Below, in pieces: positions 1 through 5,491 of a stretch of DNA of 9,235 nt (position 1 is the first letter of the stretch; each line of letters opens with the position of its first letter). A program made the translations under genes and the position numbers. The notes beneath the pieces are model-generated. The model was given only the letters and a program-made list of their open reading frames with translations, was not told the origin of the DNA and did not search any database. The DNA is from JANRKT01 sp033763355 (lineage in GTDB: Bacteria; Bacteroidota; Bacteroidia; Chitinophagales; Chitinophagaceae), in contig JANRKT010000411.1 of the NCBI GenBank assembly GCA_033763355.1, positions 1-9,235 on the forward strand, in the 5' to 3' direction.

Positions 1-621
1 GCACATCAGCAATTTGCCTGTGGGGCTTTTGGCAGATGAAGTAAGCAAACTGATAACCACATGCGGCCGGTCAATTTCATTGTAATAATTCTGTACGTCC
101 CTTATTGCATCAGGGGCTTCCATTACACTGGCCGCAGAAATGGAAATATCTTTTTTTGCTTTAAGGGTTACATCCATCAATACCGTATAAGGCAGGTGGC
201 GCAAGGAATAATAAGTATAACTTACTGTTGCCTTATCGCCAAAGTCAAATGAAGTTGTAAAACCGGCGCCCTTCATATCAAGCACCTGATGCATGTTGGA
301 AACCGCTGCAGCATCAACTCTTCTCCCGTCAATATCAAGGTACATATTGAGCAGGTTGAAGCTGCGCAGGAAATTGCTTACCCTTCCGCGGCCGTATAAA
401 TCATAAGCCCCTGCCAGCACCACATCTTTTACTTTAAATGGTTCGGGTGATGAAACAATACCAATCATACCGTTGGCCACTGTAATGCCATAGTAGTTTG
501 AAGGGTCAATCTTTGCGGCTTTGATGGTCCATGTATCAGCAGGTTGGGCTGATATAACAACAGGATAAAAAAACATAAAAGCCAATACAGCCTTTAGGCC
601 GGGCGGAAAATTGCGGAGCAT
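1..621 (-). CDS. Secreted glycoside hydrolase family 65-like protein (N-terminal part, runs off left edge)
   Basis: The 207 visible residues are the N-terminal part of a protein that continues past the window. Residues 1-25 read as a signal peptide: Arg near the start, a hydrophobic core around AVLAFMFFYPVVI, and a likely cut near SAQ, so export to the periplasm or surface is expected. Residues 30-170 resemble the N-terminal beta-sandwich domain of GH65 enzymes (maltose/kojibiose/trehalose phosphorylases and hydrolases): W31 opening, NGMIGI at 50-55, SPEPF at 58-62, AGAYD at 70-74, and RHLPYT at 141-146. The catalytic (alpha/alpha)6 barrel with its acidic residue lies outside the window, so hydrolase versus phosphorylase cannot be decided. 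The ATG at 621 is the first in frame after a stop that overlaps the end of ridA. Only 33 bp separate it from the ridA stop, so co-transcription with ridA is likely. The family call rests on recalled motifs. Confidence 0.62.
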   Translation of the reverse strand, partial: MLRNFPPGLKAVLAFMFFYPVVISAQPADTWTIKAAKIDPSNYYGITVANGMIGIVSSPEPFKVKDVVLAGAYDLYGRGRVSNFLRSFNLLNMYLDIDGRRVDAAAVSNMHQVLDMKGAGFTTSFDFGDKATVSYTYYSLRHLPYTVLMDVTLKAKKDISISAASVMEAPDAIRDVQNYYNEIDRPHVVISLLTSSAKSPTGKLLMC

Positions 622-654
622 GGCAATCGTTTTAAAGTTATGCGGAGGAAATTA

Positions 655-1056
655 TTATTGTACAGCAATCATACTGATCTCAACATTTACATTTTTGGGC
701 AACCCCTTTACCGCAACAGTTTCCCTTGCAGGAAAGCCTGCCTTGCCGTCAGGCAGGTCTCCGGCAAAATATTTTCCATATACCTCATTAACTATTGAGA
801 AATGCCCCATATCACTTAAAAAGATTGTGGTTTTTACCACATTTTTAAAATCCATAGCTGCCTCTGCTAAAATAGATTTAAGGTTTTGCATAACCTGGTG
901 CGTTTCGCCAACAATATCTGCAGCTTCAATATTTCCATTGACGGGGTTAATGGCAATTTGCCCTGAAATAAATAAAAGGTTGCCCACTTTTACAGCCTGG
1001 TTATACGGGCCGATAGGCGCAGGGGCATGAGTTGTATTTATAATTGTTTTATTCAT
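655..1056 (-). CDS. ridA: RidA family reactive intermediate/imine deaminase, with a seven-residue insertion
   Basis: This is a 133-residue protein of the RidA/YjgF/UK114 family, cytosolic trimeric enzymes that hydrolyse reactive enamine/imine intermediates such as 2-aminoacrylate to keto acids and ammonia. Visible hallmarks are APAPIGPYNQAV near the N-terminus, FISGQIAINP, the central VVKTTIFLSDM segment, and the C-terminal PARETVAVKGLPKNVNVEISMIA, which contains the substrate-contacting Arg of the PAR motif and the VEI Glu. Typical members have about 125-128 residues; this one is longer because of LPDGKAG just before FPARE, encoded by a 21-bp near-palindrome (listed separately). Without it the segment reads YFAGDFPARETV, the same YF-to-PAR spacing as B. 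subtilis YabJ as I recall it. The ATG at 1056 gives the canonical N-terminus MNKTIINTTHAPAPIGPY. It is divergent from the dehydrogenase-like gene and leads into the GH65-like gene. The family call is very secure. Confidence 0.95.
   Translation of the reverse strand: MNKTIINTTHAPAPIGPYNQAVKVGNLLFISGQIAINPVNGNIEAADIVGETHQVMQNLKSILAEAAMDFKNVVKTTIFLSDMGHFSIVNEVYGKYFAGDLPDGKAGFPARETVAVKGLPKNVNVEISMIAVQ
737..757. repeat. 21-bp near-palindromic element inside ridA
   Basis: Seven-base perfect arms CCTGCCT (737-743) and AGGCAGG (751-757) flank a seven-base centre TGCCGTC, which is itself partly symmetric. The element is 21 bp long, exactly seven codons, and encodes LPDGKAG on the minus strand. It falls where RidA proteins vary little in length. 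It is more GC-rich than its surroundings. Deleting it leaves the GAC TTT junction and a standard GDFPARE sequence. No other copy is visible in the window, and no target duplication beyond a shared flanking C can be made out. Confidence 0.7.
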
Positions 1057-1138
1057 AAAAATAATTTGACTGCGGTGCAGGTTTAAAATTGCAAAGTTTA
1101 ACTGACTCAGCCAACCTTATTTTTGCTGAAATTTGCTT
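1057..1138. promoter_or_regulatory. Divergent intergenic region with a Bacteroidota-type -7 element
   Basis: This 82-bp spacer lies between the start of ridA (minus) and the start of the dehydrogenase-like gene (plus). On the plus strand TATTTTTG at 1118-1125 matches the Bacteroidota -7 consensus TAnnTTTG and would start transcription only a few bases before the ATG at 1139. The nearest TTG (1089-1091) is 26 bp upstream, longer than the usual spacing, so the -33 element is uncertain. On the minus strand AAACTTTG (complement of 1092-1099) is a one-mismatch -7 candidate for ridA. These are consensus matches only. Confidence 0.4.
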
Positions 1139-1774
1139 ATGAAGATAGTTGTACTGGCGCATGGAAATACAAAGGAAGAGTTTTTATCAAAAAAAAATCC
1201 TGAACAAACGGAAATAATATGGGTGGATACAGCAGAGGAAATGAACCGGCATCCGGATGCAGCAGCTTTTTTTAATCTTTCGGACGAACCCCATTACCCT
1301 GATGATTATAATGGCATCATGCATCAGCCTGTTTTTATTAATGCTGTAACCGCCACTTTAGCTGAGATGCGGGGCATTCCCAACCTCGTAAGGATTAATG
1401 CATGGCCAAATTTTTTAAACAGGCCTGTTATAGAGATTGCAGCGGGGGAAACAATAAAAGAAAAAGCTGCTGAAGTGCTGGAGTTTTTAGCATGGGGCTA
1501 CCAGTTTGTTGCCGATGTACCGGGAATGATTTCGGCACGTGTAATTGCCATGATTATAAATGAAGCTTATTTTGCTTTGGGTGAGGAGGTAAGCACCAAA
1601 AGCGAAATTGATATCGCCATGAAGCTGGGTACCAATTATCCGTTCGGACCCTTTGAGTGGAGTGAAAAAACCGGTCTTGCAAATATTTATGAGTTGTTAA
1701 AAAAATTAAGTCTCTCAGACCAGCGTTACCTGATAGCCCCGGCGCTTGAAGAAGAAATGAAACTGAAAGCATGA
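1139..1774 (+). CDS. 3-hydroxyacyl-CoA dehydrogenase C-terminal domain protein lacking a normal NAD-binding domain
   Basis: The ATG at 1139 gives 211 residues starting MKIVVLAHGN. A TTG two codons upstream is possible but less likely. Residues 127-190 are a clear 3HCDH C-terminal helical domain: VPGMISARVIAMIINEAY (127-144), EIDIAMKLGTNYPFGPFEW (156-174) and KTGL. Full-length enzymes have about 280-310 residues with a Rossmann domain carrying GxGxxG. Here only about 125 residues precede the C-terminal domain and no GxGxxG is present. The stretch VRINAWPNFLNRPVIEIAAGE (84-104) aligns by eye with HFFNP...LVEV of active enzymes. The catalytic His position is then N87, while the partner Glu is retained as E99. 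A non-catalytic acyl-CoA-binding or structural role is therefore possible; this is inference. The stop overlaps the tsaB start (ATGA), so the two are co-translated. A run of nine A at 1189-1197 lies early in the gene. Confidence 0.8.
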   Translation: MKIVVLAHGNTKEEFLSKKNPEQTEIIWVDTAEEMNRHPDAAAFFNLSDEPHYPDDYNGIMHQPVFINAVTATLAEMRGIPNLVRINAWPNFLNRPVIEIAAGETIKEKAAEVLEFLAWGYQFVADVPGMISARVIAMIINEAYFALGEEVSTKSEIDIAMKLGTNYPFGPFEWSEKTGLANIYELLKKLSLSDQRYLIAPALEEEMKLKA

Positions 1775-2448
1775 GTTTACTGCTGCACATTGATACCGCT
1801 TTTACAGAAGCATCTGTAAGCCTTGCAAAAGGAGGGCAGCTTATTGACGCTGTTACCAATGCTGTACAAAATGACCATGCCGCTTTTCTGCAGCCTGCAA
1901 TTGCAGGTCTTCTTAAAAAAAACAATTGTAAGTTAAATGAGCTTTCAGCAATAGCTGTAGTTGCAGGCCCCGGGTCATATACCGGTTTACGCATAGGTAT
2001 GGCAAGCGCCAAAGGTCTTTGTTATGCATTAAACATTCCCCTTATTGCCATTAATACACTGGAACTGATGGCTTATGCTTTCAGGAACAATGATGCTGAT
2101 TTACTCTGCCCTATGATAGATGCCCGCAGAATGGAAGTGTTTACTGCTTTATATAAACCCAACGGACAGGAAATTCAAAAGCCGGAAGCTGTAATTTTAG
2201 ATGAAGACCGCTATAAAACATTACTTGAAAGTTCAAGGATCCTTTTTTTTGGTAACGGGTCTGTAAAATTTATGAAACTTGTTTCTCACCACAATGCTTT
2301 TTTTGCTAAGTTTACGGGCAATTGTTCCGATCTTTCAGTAATGTCGTGGCAGTTCTTTATAAAAAAAGCATGGTGTGACTTAGCTTATACCGAACCACTT
2401 TATATAAAGCCATTTTATACCCCTGCTGCCGTCGAAAAACCTACCTAA
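1771..2448 (+). CDS. tsaB: tRNA threonylcarbamoyladenosine biosynthesis protein TsaB
   Basis: This 225-residue protein is a member of the ASKHA-fold TsaB/YeaZ family. TsaB partners TsaD (and TsaE in bacteria) to transfer the threonylcarbamoyl group made by TsaC onto A37 of ANN-decoding tRNAs, in the cytosol. It starts with the typical LLLHIDTAFTEASVSLAKGG, has the HAAFLQPAIAGLLKK segment of the first subdomain, and carries the family signature VVAGPGSYTGLRIGMASAKGL (residues 63-83), followed by NTLELMAYAF and MIDARRMEVFTALY. The C-terminal YTEPLYIKPFYTP matches the usual end of the family, so the gene is complete. Its ATG overlaps the stop of the preceding gene by four bases, which implies translational coupling. 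tsaD and tsaE are not in the window. Nothing appears broken. Confidence 0.94.
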   Translation: MSLLLHIDTAFTEASVSLAKGGQLIDAVTNAVQNDHAAFLQPAIAGLLKKNNCKLNELSAIAVVAGPGSYTGLRIGMASAKGLCYALNIPLIAINTLELMAYAFRNNDADLLCPMIDARRMEVFTALYKPNGQEIQKPEAVILDEDRYKTLLESSRILFFGNGSVKFMKLVSHHNAFFAKFTGNCSDLSVMSWQFFIKKAWCDLAYTEPLYIKPFYTPAAVEKPT

Positions 2449-2509
2449 CCAAAAGAGACTTTTCTGTACCCAATTAGATAATTTTTCTTTTTAATGTGTT
2501 AGACTAAAA

Positions 2510-2517
2510 TATCTTTG
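2510..2517 (+). promoter_or_regulatory. Candidate -7 promoter element for arsR
   Basis: TATCTTTG matches the Bacteroidota -7 consensus TAnnTTTG exactly and lies in the 137-bp spacer between tsaB and the arsR gene. Transcription would begin near 2524 and leave a leader of about 60 nt. No convincing TTG sits at the expected upstream distance. The tsaB end has no strong terminator; only a weak AAAAG-AGA-CTTTT hairpin is present near 2450. Confidence 0.45.
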
Positions 2518-2532
2518 TATCAATTAAGGCTC

Positions 2533-2550
2533 TCATCCGTACCGGAGTGA
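2533..2550 (+). other. Small stem-loop in the arsR leader
   Basis: TCATCCG (2533-2539) pairs with CGGA plus TGA (2543-2546, 2548-2550) across the loop TAC, with one bulged G at 2547. It lies just downstream of the candidate start of transcription and 35 bp before the arsR start codon. It could be a leader hairpin or part of a repressor binding site. It is short and may be chance. Confidence 0.25.
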
Positions 2551-2585
2551 TAGTGAAGTGTAAACAATTAAACATTTGATTTCCT

Positions 2586-2936
2586 ATGATTGGTAGTTAT
2601 TCAACGCACACAATGGTCCTCAATGGCTCAAGCGCCGAACATCCCGCCATTAAAATTGATTTTCTGAATGTAAAAAAAGCCGCAATGGTATTAAGGGCGC
2701 TGAACCACAAACTCAGGCAACAGATGATACGCCTGATGGATGAGAAAAAAAAGATGACGGTTACAGAAATTTACGTTCAGCTCAGGCTTGAGCAATCCGT
2801 AGCCTCGCAGCACCTGGCCATTTTACGCAGGGCAGGTATTGTAAAAACAGAAAGAGAGGGTAAGTACATTTATTATTTTGTTAACCACGAACGCATTACA
2901 GAGATCAACAAATTTGTAGAACAACTCGTTGGCTGA
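2586..2936 (+). CDS. ArsR/SmtB-family winged-helix transcriptional repressor, cysteine-free
   Basis: This is a 116-residue DNA-binding protein. A winged HTH spans residues 30-100: ALNHKLRQQMIRLMDEKKKMTVTEIY, then the recognition region RLEQSVASQHLAILRRAGIVKTEREGKYIYYFV (67-99), very typical of ArsR proteins. The protein lacks cysteine altogether, so neither the CxC arsenic/cadmium site nor the two-cysteine persulfide switch of BigR/SqrR-type members is present. The C-terminal helix NHERITEINKFVEQLVG has a single His and does not form the usual SmtB alpha-5 zinc site. It is followed by a persulfide dioxygenase gene, so a role in controlling sulfur or persulfide detoxification is the best guess from context; the ligand is unknown. 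The start is taken at 2586. A second ATG at 2613 would remove nine residues outside the HTH without affecting the fold. Confidence 0.88.
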   Translation: MIGSYSTHTMVLNGSSAEHPAIKIDFLNVKKAAMVLRALNHKLRQQMIRLMDEKKKMTVTEIYVQLRLEQSVASQHLAILRRAGIVKTEREGKYIYYFVNHERITEINKFVEQLVG

Positions 2937-2965
2937 TTAAACACAGGAACTTATTCCTTAACAGG

Positions 2966-2990
2966 GCAGTACTTTTGTACTGCTTTTTTT
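2966..2990 (+). terminator. Intrinsic terminator after arsR
   Basis: A perfect seven-base stem, GCAGTAC (2966-2972) and GTACTGC (2977-2983), closes a TTTT loop and is followed by seven T (2984-2990), the classic layout of a Rho-independent terminator. It starts 29 bp after the arsR stop and would separate arsR transcripts from the next gene. The same inverted repeat overlaps the proposed -33 element of that gene, so it could also be a repressor operator. Confidence 0.85.
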
Positions 2991-3003
2991 ATTGCTAATT
3001 TTG
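2975..3003 (+). promoter_or_regulatory. Promoter of the persulfide dioxygenase gene, overlapping the terminator
   Basis: The -7 candidate TAATTTTG (2996-3003) matches TAnnTTTG exactly. A TTG at 2975-2977, formed by the terminator loop and the first base of its descending arm, lies 18 bp upstream, close to the expected -33 spacing. Transcription would start around 3008-3010, only some 7-9 nt before the ATG at 3017 (or about 14 before the one at 3023), giving a nearly leaderless message. This is a consensus-based inference. Confidence 0.5.
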
Positions 3004-3016
3004 AAGATTAAAACTG

Positions 3017-4432
3017 ATGGCCATGTTTGTTAAGCAATTGTACACGGGGTGTTTGAGTGAAGCAGCTTATTATATTGAGAGTGATGGTGAAGCGGCAATT
3101 ATTGACCCTTTAAGGGATACAGCTGCTTACATATCTCTTGCCAAAGAAAGAAATGCCGTTATCAAATATATTTTTGAAACACATTTTCATGCTGATTTTG
3201 TAAGCGGTCACCTTGAACTGAACCAGAAAACAGGCGCCCCTATTGTTTACGGGCCGGGCACTGAAACTTCTTTTGAAGCTTACGTTGCAAAAGACGGGGA
3301 GCAGTTTAATATCGGCAACCTCACACTTGAAGTTTTGCATACCCCGGGCCATACATTAGAATCTTCATGTTACCTGCTGAAAGATCAACAGGACAAACCT
3401 TATTGCGTTTTTACAGGCGATACCTTGTTTGTGGGAGATGTGGGCAGGCCCGATTTAAGCAGCGGCAGTTTAACCAGCAATGAACTGGCCGGTATGTTAT
3501 ATGATTCACTTAACAAAAAAATAAAACCGCTTAAGGATGAAGTATTGGTTTATCCGGCACATGGCCCCGGCAGCGCCTGCGGCAAAAACCTGGGCCCCGA
3601 TACCTACAGCACCATAGGTGATGAAAAGAAAAGCAATTACGCCCTGCAGGCTGCAAACAAAGAAGAATTTATTAAAGCGGTAACAGAAGGATTGATTGAA
3701 CCGCCTGTTTATTTCTACATCAATGCAAAAATCAATAAAGAAGGTTATGACGTGCTGGACCAGATACTGAAACAGGGTATGAACGCATTGCCTGCTGAAG
3801 AATTCAACCTTGCAATAAAAGACAATGAAGACATTATTGTGCTTGACACAAGAAATGCTTCTGTGTTTACGCAGGGTTTTGTACCCGGTTCTGTTTTTAT
3901 TGGTTTGGATGGCAGGTATGCAGAATGGGCAGGTAGCCTGCTGCCCTATGATAAAGATTTGCTGCTTGTTACTGAACCTGGTAAAGAGGAAGAAAGCATT
4001 ATCCGTCTTGCACGTGTAGGCCTGGATAAAGTAAAAGGTTATTTGCAGGGCGGATATGCAGCATGGAAATCTGCAGGTTTGCCCATTGATATGATTATTG
4101 ATATTGAGGCTGATGAACTGGCGATGGATTTACCTTACGATGACCACCTTGTAGTGGTGGACGTACGAAAAGAAACAGAATTTGCAGACGGGCATGTTAA
4201 GGGGGCATTCAATCTTCCGCTCGGCGATATGAAAGACCCGGGTACCATGTCGCAACTGGAAGAAACAGATAATATTTATGTACACTGCGCCGGCGGGTAC
4301 AGGAGCGTAATTGCAGCTTCATTACTTAAACGGCAGGGATTTAATAACCTCCGCAATGTGCTTGGCGGATGGGGGAAAATAAAACAGGAAAAAGGAATTG
4401 AGGTGGTTAAAGAAAAAAGTGTGCTTAACTGA
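3017..4432 (+). CDS. Persulfide dioxygenase-sulfurtransferase: metallo-beta-lactamase domain with two rhodanese domains
   Basis: This 471-residue cytosolic protein resembles CstB-type persulfide dioxygenase/rhodanese fusions, which oxidise low-molecular-weight persulfides to sulfite or thiosulfate and so detoxify sulfide. Residues 1-205 form the ETHE1-like metallo-beta-lactamase domain: HFHADFVSGH (56-65), HTPGHT (108-113), FTGDTLFVGDVGRPDL (132-147) and YPAHGPGS (179-186). The expected mononuclear iron ligands are H56, H112 and D135. Residues about 265-355 form a first rhodanese fold (LDTRN 276-280, GGYAAW 345-350) in which the active-site loop reads LLVTEPGKEEE without Cys, hence a pseudo-rhodanese. 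Residues about 370-462 form a second one with the catalytic loop HCAGGYRS, Cys at 424. The order active dioxygenase, dead rhodanese, active rhodanese matches CstB. The start may be the second Met at 3023 (MFVKQLYTGC). It lies downstream of arsR and has its own promoter candidate. The thiol carrier used is not known. Confidence 0.93.
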   Translation: MAMFVKQLYTGCLSEAAYYIESDGEAAIIDPLRDTAAYISLAKERNAVIKYIFETHFHADFVSGHLELNQKTGAPIVYGPGTETSFEAYVAKDGEQFNIGNLTLEVLHTPGHTLESSCYLLKDQQDKPYCVFTGDTLFVGDVGRPDLSSGSLTSNELAGMLYDSLNKKIKPLKDEVLVYPAHGPGSACGKNLGPDTYSTIGDEKKSNYALQAANKEEFIKAVTEGLIEPPVYFYINAKINKEGYDVLDQILKQGMNALPAEEFNLAIKDNEDIIVLDTRNASVFTQGFVPGSVFIGLDGRYAEWAGSLLPYDKDLLLVTEPGKEEESIIRLARVGLDKVKGYLQGGYAAWKSAGLPIDMIIDIEADELAMDLPYDDHLVVVDVRKETEFADGHVKGAFNLPLGDMKDPGTMSQLEETDNIYVHCAGGYRSVIAASLLKRQGFNNLRNVLGGWGKIKQEKGIEVVKEKSVLN

Positions 4433-4477
4433 TTAATCGGATACGGGACTCATTACCTTTTTATAGCACCATTTGCT
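4433..4477. other. Short convergent intergenic region
   Basis: These 45 bp separate the 3' ends of the persulfide dioxygenase gene (plus) and the acyltransferase gene (minus). I see no stem with a T-tract on either strand, so no terminator is called here. Confidence 0.5.
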
Positions 4478-5380
4478 TTACTGCTGCGGTGGCGGAATTT
4501 TATCAACCCACAAATTTTTGTACTCTTCTTTCCACGAATGTTTCCATCTTTTATGGCTCCACAGGTATATGTCAGGTTGCAAACGGATATTGTTTTCAAG
4601 ATGTTTGACATACATCCTCATTATTTCTCCTTCAGTTAACGATTTAGGTTCATCCGTTAATAAAAAGAATTCAAAATGGTAATGCCCTCTGCGGGGTTTG
4701 GTAGTAGTTAACATTACTACGGGCAGGTTCATTGATTTTGCATTTTTTTCCGGCCCTTTTGCAAAACCTGCAGGCCGGTTGAGAAAGTATAACCAATAAG
4801 CATTTTGTAAAGACCCGGGGCTTTGATCTGCCCCCAATGCAAGCAGAAACTGTTTTCTGCGCCAGGGAATAATTGAACGGGCCATATCACTGGAAGGCAA
4901 AAGCGGGTTGCCCCACCTGCCCCTCAGGTATATTAATAAACGGTCAAAGACTTTGTTATTCTGGGGCAGATATACAGTGAGAAATGTATATGGCTGATTA
5001 ATTCCCGTATGAAGCGTCATGATTTCCCAGTTAAAAAAATGCCCAAGATTAAGTTGCGCTGCTTTGCCTGTTTTGTACAACTCATCAAAAACTTTAAAAT
5101 TCCCGGTGATCCTTTTGTTTAGAGCCGCTTTGCTTACCGAAAGCAGTTTTACAGTTTCTATCCAGTTATCAGTAAAATTCCTGTAGAAACGCTTTGCTAT
5201 GGTTTTTAACTCCTCATCATCTTTTTCTGGAAAAGCATAGCGTAAATTATCCATCACTACTTTTTTCCTGTACCCAAATACATAATAAATTAACAGGTAT
5301 GCAAAATCAGAAATTAAATAAAGCACCCGAAACGGAAGAAGGGAAAACAAATACAAGAAACCAAAAACTATATAATACAT
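4478..5380 (-). CDS. LpxL/HtrB-type lysophospholipid (lipid A) acyltransferase
   Basis: This 300-residue inner-membrane protein belongs to the lipid A late acyltransferase family, which transfers acyl chains from acyl-ACP to lipid A precursors at the cytoplasmic face. The N-terminal 35 residues (MYYIVFGFLYLFSLLPFRVL...) form a membrane anchor. The catalytic HX4E motif is H114-FFNW-E119 in LNLGHFFNWEI. Further family marks are LALGADQSP (180-188), FAKGPEKNAKSMNLPVVML (206-224) and the C-terminal YLWSHKRWKH (272-281). Length and ends are normal for Bacteroidota members. The reading frame stays open 16 codons further upstream from a TTG, but that stretch is made of short tandem heptads and would give an atypical N-terminus, so the ATG at 5380 is preferred. 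nadB lies 111 bp upstream on the same strand. Which acyl position is modified cannot be told; a one-enzyme lipid A pathway is common in this phylum. Confidence 0.9.
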   Translation of the reverse strand: MYYIVFGFLYLFSLLPFRVLYLISDFAYLLIYYVFGYRKKVVMDNLRYAFPEKDDEELKTIAKRFYRNFTDNWIETVKLLSVSKAALNKRITGNFKVFDELYKTGKAAQLNLGHFFNWEIMTLHTGINQPYTFLTVYLPQNNKVFDRLLIYLRGRWGNPLLPSSDMARSIIPWRRKQFLLALGADQSPGSLQNAYWLYFLNRPAGFAKGPEKNAKSMNLPVVMLTTTKPRRGHYHFEFFLLTDEPKSLTEGEIMRMYVKHLENNIRLQPDIYLWSHKRWKHSWKEEYKNLWVDKIPPPQQ

Positions 5381-5401
5381 GATTGAAAATAAAAATTCAT
5401 A

Positions 5402-5436
5402 ATACAGGGAACAAGGTACAAGATACAAGGCACAGG
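5402..5436. repeat. Degenerate 7-bp tandem repeat upstream of the acyltransferase gene
   Basis: Five consecutive heptads on the plus strand read ATACAGG, GAACAAG, GTACAAG, ATACAAG and GCACAGG, consensus RNACARG, followed by a partial unit TACC. On the minus strand this reads as CTTGTAC-like units ending about 22 bp before the acyltransferase start codon. Other unequal copies may begin just outside. It is non-coding if the ATG at 5380 is the start. Confidence 0.6.
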
Positions 5437-5491
5437 TACCGGGAATAAAGATTAACGCATTACAGCATGTATCCTGCGCCTATTGATATAT

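Noticed and set aside
611..1030. Open reading frame of 139 codons on the plus strand opposite ridA
   Set aside because: It is antisense to the clear ridA gene, has no recognisable domain and reads like a shadow frame.
1189..1197. Run of nine A early in the dehydrogenase-like gene as a phase-variation or slippage site
   Set aside because: Similar A8/T8 runs occur in tsaB and arsR in this AT-rich DNA, the frame is intact, and nothing suggests contingency control of such a gene.
1894..1907. Perfect 14-bp palindrome CCTGCAATTGCAGG inside tsaB
   Set aside because: It encodes ordinary family residues (PAIAG) without a length change, so it is most simply chance or codon-driven.
1554..2012. Open reading frame of 152 codons on the minus strand across the dehydrogenase-like gene and tsaB
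   Set aside because: It runs antisense through two well-supported genes and shows no family features.
3929..3946. GGCAG...CTGCC inverted repeat in the dioxygenase gene as a second copy of the ridA palindrome
   Set aside because: The arms are only five bases, the spacing and centre differ, and it encodes normal rhodanese-domain residues.
5381..5428. N-terminal extension of the acyltransferase from a TTG codon
   Set aside because: The extension is encoded by the heptad repeat tract and does not resemble the family; the ATG at 5380 gives a standard membrane-anchor start.
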